From: JAGVIE01 sp964520905
GTDB taxonomy: Bacteria; Bacteroidota; Ignavibacteria; UBA10030; SZUA-254
NCBI GenBank assembly: GCA_964520905.1
Contig: CAZFQL010000012.1
Coordinates: forward strand, 62,001-126,000
DNA: 64,000 bases
Direction: 5' to 3'
In this document: positions 8,702 through 15,379 of the stretch, piece by piece
Position numbering within the stretch: position 1 is the first letter of the stretch
Layout of the letters: each line of letters opens with the position of its first letter
Notes under the pieces: model-generated
Seen by the model: the letters and a program-made list of their open reading frames with translations, nothing else
The model's database searches: none
What the model was told of the DNA's origin: nothing
Translations under genes and position numbers: made by a program

Positions 8702-9640
8702 ATGAGTAATATAATTAAGAACCGATATGATTTTGTCTTTTTATTCGATGTAAAAGACGGCAACCCTAATGGTGATCCAGACCAAGACAATCTTCCCCGT
8801 ATTGATGCGGAAAATCAGGAAGGGCTTGTAACGGATGTGTGTATTAAACGCAAGGTGAGGAACTATGTCGAATTGAAGTTTGACAAAGCACCCGAATCGG
8901 AGAAGAACAAACATCTGATTTTTATCAGACAAGGAAGCGTGCTAAACACAATCATTCAAGGTGCTGAGGGCGAAACTGTAAAAGCCCGACAAGAAGATTT
9001 ATTCAAAAAATATTGGGATATCAGAACTTTTGGGGCTGTTCTCTCAACAGGAAAAGAGAAGGAGAAACCAATAGAAATCACGAACACTAATGAGGATGAT
9101 GAAAAAAAAGAAAAGAAGCCAAAAGAGAAAAAAGGAAAAGGTGCAGGAACAGTCCGTGGACCAATTCAATTTACTTTCTCACGTTCAGAGGATAGAATAT
9201 TTCAAGCGGAACACACAATAACTCGTTGTGCCGTAACCAAAGAAGAAGACGCGAAGAAACAAGAAGATCGCGAGTATGCATCAACGATGGGCCGCAAATC
9301 CACCGTGCCATACGGACTTTATCGAATGCACGGTTTTGTCTCAGCAGTTGACGCCGCCAAGACTGGCTTCTCAGAAGACGATTTGAATTTACTTTGGGAA
9401 GCGTTGCTGAACGCTTTTGAACACGACAGGTCTGCGGCTCGTGGTGAAATGAATCCACGCAAGTTAATTGTGTTCAAGCACGAAAGCCATCTCGGCAATG
9501 CACGTTCAGGTGAATTGTTTGAACGCGTGGATGTAGAAAAGAAAAAGGGCGTTGATCTTCCCCGCGCATGGAGCGATTATGAAGTAACGGTCAATAAAGG
9601 CAATATACCGAAGGGAATTGCACTCGACGAGAAGCTCTGA
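8702..9640 (+). CDS. cas7: Type I-C Cascade backbone subunit Cas7c (Csd2)
   Basis: The protein has 312 residues from the ATG at 8702, which has a good ribosome site (AAGGAGAG, 8688-8695). It starts NRYDFVFLFDVKDGNPNGDPDQDN, the hallmark Csd2/Csh2 N-terminus (DxxxGNPNGDP), and has GPIQFTFSRSED and the FEHDRSAARGEM segment typical of the family. Several copies coat the crRNA spacer. A lysine/glutamate-rich insertion (about residues 120-160) lies between the two halves. An in-frame upstream ATG at 8609 would add 31 residues encoded by the REP pair, so I reject that longer form. Confidence 0.95.
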   Translation: MSNIIKNRYDFVFLFDVKDGNPNGDPDQDNLPRIDAENQEGLVTDVCIKRKVRNYVELKFDKAPESEKNKHLIFIRQGSVLNTIIQGAEGETVKARQEDLFKKYWDIRTFGAVLSTGKEKEKPIEITNTNEDDEKKEKKPKEKKGKGAGTVRGPIQFTFSRSEDRIFQAEHTITRCAVTKEEDAKKQEDREYASTMGRKSTVPYGLYRMHGFVSAVDAAKTGFSEDDLNLLWEALLNAFEHDRSAARGEMNPRKLIVFKHESHLGNARSGELFERVDVEKKKGVDLPRAWSDYEVTVNKGNIPKGIALDEKL

Positions 9641-9646
9641 CAACTC

Positions 9647-9730
9647 ATGTTTACCGAAGACGACTTCATCCAGATCAGCGCGAATGGCATTGCTCATAAC
9701 ATATTGAAAGGAACCTTATGTCAAACATAA
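9647..9730 (+). pseudogene. Truncated duplicate of the cas4 start
   Basis: Six bases after cas7c an ATG opens MFTEDDFIQISA, the first 12 residues of a Cas4, then runs into unrelated sequence and stops after 27 codons. Bases 9653-9678 are identical to 10568-10593 inside the intact cas4 (26 of 26). Codon 2 differs (TTT against TAC). This is the expected place for cas4 in a I-C operon, so the fragment marks where cas4 began before the next gene was inserted. Confidence 0.75.
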
Positions 9731-10557
9731 AACTTTTTGAACAAAAGAAAATCCGCTCTGTCTGGAATGAAGCGGAGCAGAAAATGTATTTTTCTGTTGC
9801 CGATGTTGTAGAAGCATTAACCGACAGCGCGGATATAAAGCAATATGTAAAACGCTTGCGACAGCGCGATCCGCAATTACATTCCAACTGGGGTACAATT
9901 TGTACCCCCCTTGAAATGACTGCCGCTGATGGGAAGAGACGGAAGGTGCAATGTGCGAACGTAGAAGGATTATTGCGCATTATTCAATCTATTCCATCAC
10001 CAAAAGCTGAACCGTTCAAACTCTGGTTGGCTAAAGTGGGGCAAGAACGGCTCGAAGAAATCGAAAATCCCGAACTTGCACAAGCACGCATGAGGCAAAT
10101 TTATAAAGCTAAGGGCTACAGTGATGAATGGATTGAGAAACGTGTGCGTGGTATAGCTGTGCGGGACGAACTAACCGGTGAATGGAAACAACGCGGCGTA
10201 AAAGAAGGCAAAGAATTTGCCATCCTTACAGCAGAGATCAGCAAGGCAACATTTGGAGTTGTGCCAGGCGATAATAAAAAATTGAAAGGATTGACAAAAC
10301 CACAGGAAAATCTTCGCGACCACATGACCGATCTCGAGTTAATATTTACGATGTTAGGAGAAGCATCAACAACAGAAATTGCACGGAATAAGAATGCTCA
10401 AGGATTCCCTGAGAATGAAAAAGCAGCTATCGAAGGTGGAACGGTTGCGGGCAAAGCACGAAGGAATCTGGAGAAGAAGTCCGGACGAAAGGTAGTTACA
10501 AGTCAAAACTACAAGTCGTTATCAGAGAAAAAGAAACGCGAAATTGACAAGCAGTGA
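9718..10557 (+). CDS. BRO-N / DinD-like protein inserted in the cas operon
   Basis: The protein has 279 residues. Residues ~8-115 match a BRO-N domain (VWNEAEQKMYFSVADVVEALTDS, then VEGLLRIIQSIPSPKAEPFKLWLAKVG). The C-terminal half has the pattern of DNA-damage-inducible protein D homologues (KGKEFAILT, NLRDHMTDLELIFTMLGEASTTEIA, GGTVAGKARR). E. coli DinD of similar length is LexA-controlled and reported to disturb RecA filaments. BRO-N proteins are otherwise common on phages and mobile DNA. It is not a known Cas protein. It lies between a truncated cas4 start and the intact cas4, with 4 nt to the latter, so it is co-transcribed with the adaptation genes. Whether it acts in CRISPR biology or is cargo is unknown. 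Confidence 0.85.
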   Translation: MSNIKLFEQKKIRSVWNEAEQKMYFSVADVVEALTDSADIKQYVKRLRQRDPQLHSNWGTICTPLEMTAADGKRRKVQCANVEGLLRIIQSIPSPKAEPFKLWLAKVGQERLEEIENPELAQARMRQIYKAKGYSDEWIEKRVRGIAVRDELTGEWKQRGVKEGKEFAILTAEISKATFGVVPGDNKKLKGLTKPQENLRDHMTDLELIFTMLGEASTTEIARNKNAQGFPENEKAAIEGGTVAGKARRNLEKKSGRKVVTSQNYKSLSEKKKREIDKQ

Positions 10558-10561
10558 TCCT

Positions 10562-11194
10562 ATGTACACCGAAGACGACTTCATCCAGATCAGTTCATTA
10601 CAGCATTATGTATTTTGTCCGCGGCAATGCGGGTTGATACATGTGGAAGACGTATGGACGGATAATGTCTTTACCGTGCGGGGAGAAATCCTGCATGAAA
10701 AGGTGGATACCGACACGTACGAAACGCGGGGCACACTGAAAACGGTACGTGGGTTGAGAATCCACTCAACACGGCTTGGCATTGTTGGGCGCGCGGATGT
10801 AGTGGAGTTTAGAAAATCAACCAATGCTGGTGGATCGCCTGATGTGATGCCGGTGGAGTTCAAATCGGGAGAACCCAAGGAAGATGTGAGCGATAAGGTG
10901 CAATTGTGCGCGCAAGCATTATGCTTAGAAGAAATGATGAACACGCAGGTGAAGCGCGGAGCGTTCTTCTATGGTAAAATCCGCCGTCGCGTACAGGTCG
11001 AACTTGATGACGAACTAAGAAAGCAAACAAAAGAAATTATTGCTGCCGTGCATGAGATTGTCTCCCAAAAGAAAGTGCCCGCGGCACGTTACAACGAGAA
11101 ATGCAGAAATTGTTCTCTTGAAGAAACATGCATGCCAAAGGCAATGAATGAGAAAAAGTTGAAGCAGTATATGGATAATTTATATTTACAATAA
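10562..11194 (+). CDS. cas4: CRISPR adaptation exonuclease Cas4
   Basis: The protein has 210 residues from ATG 10562 (MYTEDDFIQIS). It is a RecB-like nuclease with four cysteines for an iron-sulfur cluster: FCPRQC near the N-terminus, and CRNCSLEETC at the C-terminus. The nuclease core shows RGEILHEKVD, GRADVVEF, MPVEFKSGEPK (the ExK pair) and DKVQLCAQALCLEEM (QxxxY-like region). In I-C systems Cas4 trims prespacers and sets PAM choice with Cas1-Cas2. It is complete in spite of the upstream insertion. Confidence 0.94.
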   Translation: MYTEDDFIQISSLQHYVFCPRQCGLIHVEDVWTDNVFTVRGEILHEKVDTDTYETRGTLKTVRGLRIHSTRLGIVGRADVVEFRKSTNAGGSPDVMPVEFKSGEPKEDVSDKVQLCAQALCLEEMMNTQVKRGAFFYGKIRRRVQVELDDELRKQTKEIIAAVHEIVSQKKVPAARYNEKCRNCSLEETCMPKAMNEKKLKQYMDNLYLQ

Positions 11195-11213
11195 ATTGCA
11201 CGAAATAATTTTG

Positions 11214-11237
11214 GTAGGTCAATCATTCTTGATTGAC
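11214..11237 (+). repeat. REP hairpin upstream of the RAYT gene
   Basis: GTAG directly precedes an 8-bp hairpin GTCAATCA-TTCT-TGATTGAC (the final G of GTAG is shared with the stem). It has the same tetranucleotide and loop as the REPs at 8613 and 11700 but a different stem sequence with matching changes on both arms. It ends 7 nt before the RAYT ATG. Confidence 0.65.
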
Positions 11238-11244
11238 AAAAAAA

Positions 11245-11703
11245 ATGGCGGAAGAATTGAAAATAACACGGCGGCATTTGCCACATTGGACAATCGATGG
11301 TTCTATCTACTTTGTAACATTTTGTACAGACAAAACGATGTTTGATGAGAATGAACAGCGCATGATTCTTAATCATATTAAAGAAGGAGATGGAAAATTC
11401 TATGATTGCTATGCCGCCATGGTGATGCCGGATCATGTGCATTTACTTTTGCAACCAAAGGAAGGAATGACCTTAAGCCGAATTATGCACGGTATCAAAG
11501 GTGTGGGCGCCCATAAGATCAATCAGCATCGGAATACTAAAGGAGCGATTTGGCAGAAAGAGTCGTTCGATAGAATTGTGCGGGATGGAAAAGAATTCGA
11601 AGAGAAGTTGAATTATATGTACAACAATCCAATAAAAAAAGGATTAATCGAAGAACCAGAGACATATACGGGTTGGTGGTACAATGAAAACAAATGCGGG
11701 TAG
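11245..11703 (+). CDS. REP-associated tyrosine transposase (RAYT, Y1 family)
   Basis: The protein has 152 residues from ATG 11245 (a TTG at 11233 would lie in the REP hairpin). It belongs to the Y1_Tnp/IS200-like superfamily: the HUH metal motif is in MPDHVHLLLQP (residues ~68-78), and the catalytic Tyr is in EKLNYMYNNPIKKGL (about residue 123). Such single-copy domesticated transposases bind and nick GTAG-headed hairpins. Here it is bracketed by such hairpins at 11214-11237 and 11700-11790; the stop codon TAG is itself part of the downstream GTAG. It splits cas4 from cas1 but is in the same orientation. No ribosome site is evident. Confidence 0.92.
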   Translation: MAEELKITRRHLPHWTIDGSIYFVTFCTDKTMFDENEQRMILNHIKEGDGKFYDCYAAMVMPDHVHLLLQPKEGMTLSRIMHGIKGVGAHKINQHRNTKGAIWQKESFDRIVRDGKEFEEKLNYMYNNPIKKGLIEEPETYTGWWYNENKCG

Positions 11704-11790
11704 GACATTCATTCTTGAATGTCCGTTACGGACATATAAAAATGTATCTTACAAAACATATGGAATGACACACAAGAATGTGTGTCCTAC
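11700..11790. repeat. REP pair downstream of RAYT, upstream of cas1
   Basis: The plus-strand REP GTAG + GGACATTCA-TTCT-TGAATGTCC (11700-11724) is identical to that at 8613-8637. An inverted REP at 11767-11790 reads on the minus strand GTAG + GACACACA-TTCT-TGTGTGTC. A weaker third hairpin lies between them (around 11728-11752). With 11214-11237 this brackets the transposase like a REPtron. An in-frame GTG at 11782 upstream of cas1 lies inside the element and is unlikely to be the start. Confidence 0.7.
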
Positions 11791-11799
11791 AAAAACTTT

Positions 11800-12828
11800 A
11801 TGAAAAAACATCTCAACACACTCTACATTACTTCTGACGATGCCTATGTCCACAAAGAACGGGAAACGTTTGTTGTGGAGGTGAATAACGAAAAGGTTTT
11901 TCAGGCACCCGTTCATTCGATTGAGAACATAGTTTGTTTCGGTTTCAAAGCGCTGAGTCCGCCGCTGATGGCATTTTGTGCGGAGAATAATGTTGGGATC
12001 AGTTATCTTTCGGAGAACGGAAAGTTTCTTGCACGCGTATATGGCGCACAAAAAGGAAATGTTCTTCTGCGGAAAGCCCAGTATGCAATTTCAGATAACG
12101 AAATGGAATCACTTGCAATTGCACGACCAATAGTTGCGGCGAAGGTAGCTAATTATCGCAATCTGTTGCTTCGCCACCAGCGTAATCATCCGGATGAATG
12201 CCCTGATTCCGTTGGATTAACGGCGGAGACGATGGGACAGCGGCTGATGGAAATCCATGGGGCGGAATCGTTGGATGGACTTCGCGGCTACGAAGGAGAA
12301 TGTGCGGCACTGTATTTCGGAGTGCTGTCGGCACTCATCACGGTTCAACAGGAAGATTTCATATTTACTGGTCGAACGAAACGACCGCCGCTTGATCCTG
12401 CCAATGCGCTTCTTTCATTCTTGTATGCAATTTTGGCAAACGATGTGAGGTCGGCACTTGAGACAACCGGACTTGATCCGCAGGTAGGTTTCTTGCATCA
12501 ACTAAGATCGGGAAGGCCAAGTTTAGCGCTCGATCTGATGGAAGAATTCCGGGCATATCTTGGTGACAGGATAATGCTGAATCTCATCAATCTCAAACAA
12601 GTGACGAAAGCAGATTTCGAAATCCGTGAATCAGGGGAAGTCCGCATGTCTGACGATGCCCGAAAGACAGTGATAACCGCATATCAGAAGCGCAAACAGG
12701 AAGAGATCACGCATCCGTTTCTCGACGAAAAGATGACAATTGGTTTACTGCCGCACATTCAAGCACAGCTTCTCGCAAGATACATCAGAGGAGATATTCC
12801 CGAATATCCACCATTTTATCTCAAGTGA
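11800..12828 (+). CDS. cas1: CRISPR integrase Cas1 (type I-C)
   Basis: The protein has 342 residues from ATG 11800 (MKKHLNTLYITSDDAYV, the usual I-C start). The metal-binding triad is present: Glu in GYEGECAALYF (~residue 165), His in FLHQLRSGRPSL (~233) and Asp in ALDLMEEFR (~245). With Cas2 it inserts new spacers at the leader end of the array. Cas2 starts 8 nt after the stop. The gene is complete. Because the RAYT and REP pair separate it from cas4, transcription must read through the hairpins or start locally. Confidence 0.96.
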   Translation: MKKHLNTLYITSDDAYVHKERETFVVEVNNEKVFQAPVHSIENIVCFGFKALSPPLMAFCAENNVGISYLSENGKFLARVYGAQKGNVLLRKAQYAISDNEMESLAIARPIVAAKVANYRNLLLRHQRNHPDECPDSVGLTAETMGQRLMEIHGAESLDGLRGYEGECAALYFGVLSALITVQQEDFIFTGRTKRPPLDPANALLSFLYAILANDVRSALETTGLDPQVGFLHQLRSGRPSLALDLMEEFRAYLGDRIMLNLINLKQVTKADFEIRESGEVRMSDDARKTVITAYQKRKQEEITHPFLDEKMTIGLLPHIQAQLLARYIRGDIPEYPPFYLK

Positions 12829-12835
12829 AATCACT

Positions 12836-13126
12836 ATGATGGTTATAGTAAGTTATGATGTGTCAACGAAGACCGCAAGCGGAGTTCGCCGACTTAGAAA
12901 AATTTCGGAGATGTGTTTGGACTATGGATTACGCGTACAAAATTCGGTGTTTGAATGCAATGTGGATCCGGCGCAGTGGGAAATTCTTAAGGATCGATTG
13001 TTATCTTTGTACAATGCGGAAGAAGATAGTTTGAGGTTTTATTATCTTGGATCAAATTGGAAACGCAGAGTAGAACATCATGGCAAAGCTACGATAGATG
13101 ATATTGAGGAGCCACTTATTGTTTGA
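12836..13126 (+). CDS. cas2: CRISPR adaptation protein Cas2
   Basis: The protein has 96 residues from ATG 12836 (a second ATG follows at 12839). It starts MMVIVSYDVSTKTASGVRRLRK, the Cas2 ferredoxin-like strand with the conserved Asp, and has YGLRVQNSVFECNVD and the terminal IEEPLIV. It forms the central dimer of the Cas1-Cas2 integrase. Last cas gene before the leader. Confidence 0.96.
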   Translation: MMVIVSYDVSTKTASGVRRLRKISEMCLDYGLRVQNSVFECNVDPAQWEILKDRLLSLYNAEEDSLRFYYLGSNWKRRVEHHGKATIDDIEEPLIV

Positions 13127-13296
13127 CGCTAACCGAAGCACACGATGAAACACTGAGGGGTTAGCGCTGAGGAAATAGATTGAAAAGGGCAGTTTAGGTT
13201 ATGGCAGGGGAAAAATTGTTAAATTGTATAGACATATGCGATTGATGTCAGAAATTCTTTGATTCTGAGATTTTTAATGTAAATTTAGAAGTGACA
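13127..13296 (+). promoter_or_regulatory. CRISPR leader
   Basis: This is a 170-bp, non-coding, mostly AT-rich segment between cas2 and the first repeat. It opens with an inverted repeat GCTAACC (13128-13134) / GGTTAGC (13159-13165) directly after the cas2 stop. Position and base bias mark it as the leader, where new spacers are added and array transcription begins. Confidence 0.8.
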
Positions 13297-14083
13297 GTCG
13301 CGCCCCGTGCGGGCGCGTGGATTGAAACCGGCGATAATAACCGTATCGCGTGTAGCACTGCCGTCGCGCCCCGTGCGGGCGCGTGGATTGAAACACACCG
13401 TCATACACGCGGGTATGGACCAACCTCGGTCGCGCCCCGTGCGGGCGCGTGGATTGAAACTTGGCATCATCTTCGAGAAAATANNNNNNNNNNNNNNNNN
13501 NNNNNNNNNNNNNNNNNNNNNNNNNNNNNNNNNNNNNNNNNNNNNNNNNNNNNNNNNNNNNNNNNNNNNNNNNNNNNNNNNNNGTCGCGCCCCGTGCGGG
13601 CGCGTGGATTGAAACTTGGCATCATCTTCGAGAAAATATTCCTGCACCTCGTCGCGCCCCGTGCGGGCGCGTGGATTGAAACTTTAACCTCATGCACATC
13701 GACCTGACAGAAAAAGTCGCGCCCCGTGCGGGCGCGTGGATTGAAACCCATGGGAACAGAAAATATTTATCCGTGTTGAGTGTCGCGCTCCCGACTTCGT
13801 CGGGACGCGTGGATTGAAACCCATGGGAACAGAAAATATTTATCCGTGTTGAGTGTCGCGCTCCCGACTTCGTCGGGACGCGTGGATTGAAACGCCGATT
13901 GGGATTACGCTTGTTTCCCGCTTTGGTGGTCGCGCTCCCGACTTCGTCGGGACGCGTGGATTGAAACGACTCTGAACTTGAGAATGAATTATAGAACTCT
14001 GGTCGCGCTTCCGACTTCGTCGGGACGCGTGGATTGAAACATAATGAACGCTTGGTCATTCTCTCAGGGTGCGTGGATTCAAT
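13297..14083 (+). CRISPR. Type I-C CRISPR array with two repeat forms
   Basis: Six 32-nt repeats start at 13297, 13363, 13429, 13584, 13651 and 13716. They have the usual I-C form (GTCGCGC, apex CCCGTGCGGG, then CGCGTGGATTGAAAC), forming a 7-bp stem with a 5-nt loop. Four 39-nt repeats follow at 13782, 13855, 13929 and 14002, with the same first 7 and last 15 bases but a 17-nt apex (TCCCGAC-TTC-GTCGGGA); the last copy has one C-to-T change in the stem that keeps a G-U pair. A degenerate 3' half-repeat at 14067-14083 ends the array. Spacers are 33-35 nt. Spacers 13748-13781 and 13821-13854 are identical. The array is interrupted by 100 N (13484-13583). Confidence 0.97.
13484..13583. other. Assembly gap (100 N) in the CRISPR array
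   Basis: Exactly 100 N, a common placeholder length. The 55 bases before it (13429-13483) are identical to the 55 bases after it (13584-13638): one repeat plus 23 bases of spacer. The true distance is unknown and may be zero or negative. Confidence 0.95.
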
Positions 14084-14190
14084 GATATAAAAAGATGGTG
14101 TTGATCCGGTAACATCTATCCCATAAAACACAAATGATCCGATTCATATCTATGGGTCGGCTTTTTTATTTTATCGAAGGTACACTCAGC

Positions 14191-14219
14191 TTGAGGGTCT
14201 CCAACATTCTTCGTATATT
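14191..14219 (+). promoter_or_regulatory. Candidate promoter of the glycosyltransferase gene
   Basis: TTGAGG (14191-14196), 17 bp, TATATT (14214-14219). The predicted start site is only about 4 nt before ATG 14230, so the mRNA would be nearly leaderless; no ribosome site is visible. Confidence 0.4.
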
Positions 14220-14229
14220 GCTTCCCACG

Positions 14230-15351
14230 ATGAAGAATGTTAGAAATATTGCGCTCGTGCACGATTGGCTTGTCTCGATGCGCGGCGGAGAAAAAGTTCT
14301 TGAGGTGCTGTGCGAACTTTTCCCGGATGCAAAATTATTCACTCTCGTACATAAGAAAGGAAAACTCTCTTCTCCTATCGAGAGGATGAAGATAAAGACA
14401 TCGTTTCTCCAGAAGATGCCGCTGGCAACGAGCAGGTATCAATATTATCTTCCTTTGTTCCCGGCGGCAATCGAACGGTTTGATATGAGTGAGTTCGATC
14501 TGGTTATTTCGAGCAGCCATGCCGCCGCAAAGGGCGTCCGCGTTCACAAGAATGCACTTCATATCTGTTATTGTTACACGCCGATGCGGTACATCTGGGA
14601 TCAATACGAACAATATTTCGGCAATAAACGCGCTTCACTTATCGCACGCACATCCATGAAGTTGATGCTCAACTATTTGCGCAGATGGGATGTTGCGTCT
14701 TCGCGCAGTGTTAACGAGTTCATCGGAATATCCAACGCTGTGCGTGACCGCATCCGCCGCACATACAACAGAGATGCGGTCGTGATTTATCCGCCGGTGG
14801 ATGTCAATCGTTTTTCCATCAGTGATAGAGATGATGGATACTACCTTATTGTATCCGCGCTCGTTCCTTATAAGATGATCGACATTGCGGTTGAGGCATT
14901 CAACCGTCTTGGAGAGCGATTGATTATTATCGGTACGGGGAGTGAAGAGAAGAAGCTTAAAGACCTTGCGAAAAAAAATATTGAATTTCTTGGATGGGCT
15001 GATGATGACGAGGTGAAGAAATATTATGAAGGATGCCGCGCATTGGTATTCCCCGGTGAGGAGGATTTTGGTATCGTGCCCGTCGAGGCGATGGCGTGCG
15101 GCAAACCCGTTATTGCATTCGGCAAGGGTGGCGCCTTGGAAACCGTCGTGGATTCGAAAACAGGCGTATTCTTTAAAGATCAGACGGTTGAAAGCTTGGT
15201 TGCGGCTGTTAAAGAACTTAGAGGAATATCGTTCGATTCGAAGATAATTCGAGCACACTCGATGCAATTCGACAGGAATATATTTAAAGCTTCGATAGAG
15301 AATTTCATTCGCACCAAATACAGTGAATTTTTTTCATCAGGTAATTATTGA
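14230..15351 (+). CDS. Family 4 glycosyltransferase
   Basis: The protein has 373 residues from ATG 14230 (MKNVRNIALVHDWL); upstream in-frame codons read through non-conserved sequence. It has a two-Rossmann GT-B fold: the N-terminal acceptor domain with ALVHDWLVSMRGGEKVLE, the linker YPPVDVNRF, and the C-terminal donor domain with GTGSEEKKLK, EFLGWADDDE and the E-x7-E motif in FPGEEDFGIVPVEAMACGKPV. It probably transfers a nucleotide-sugar glycosyl group in polysaccharide or glycolipid synthesis. The acceptor is unknown, and no other polysaccharide genes lie beside it. It begins about 150 bp after the CRISPR array. Confidence 0.88.
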   Translation: MKNVRNIALVHDWLVSMRGGEKVLEVLCELFPDAKLFTLVHKKGKLSSPIERMKIKTSFLQKMPLATSRYQYYLPLFPAAIERFDMSEFDLVISSSHAAAKGVRVHKNALHICYCYTPMRYIWDQYEQYFGNKRASLIARTSMKLMLNYLRRWDVASSRSVNEFIGISNAVRDRIRRTYNRDAVVIYPPVDVNRFSISDRDDGYYLIVSALVPYKMIDIAVEAFNRLGERLIIIGTGSEEKKLKDLAKKNIEFLGWADDDEVKKYYEGCRALVFPGEEDFGIVPVEAMACGKPVIAFGKGGALETVVDSKTGVFFKDQTVESLVAAVKELRGISFDSKIIRAHSMQFDRNIFKASIENFIRTKYSEFFSSGNY

Positions 15352-15376
15352 TTTTACCTGAAGAATTTTCTAATTT
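15348..15376 (+). promoter_or_regulatory. Candidate promoter of the patatin-Omp85 gene
   Basis: TTGATT (15348-15353), 17 bp, TAATTT (15371-15376), overlapping the glycosyltransferase 3' end and lying directly before the TTG start at 15380. Confidence 0.35.
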
Positions 15377-15379
15377 GGA

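Noticed and set aside
13285..14131. Several open frames translating the CRISPR repeats (RAPCGRVD-like peptides)
   Set aside because: They come from the regular repeat sequence and cross the N gap; they are not genes.
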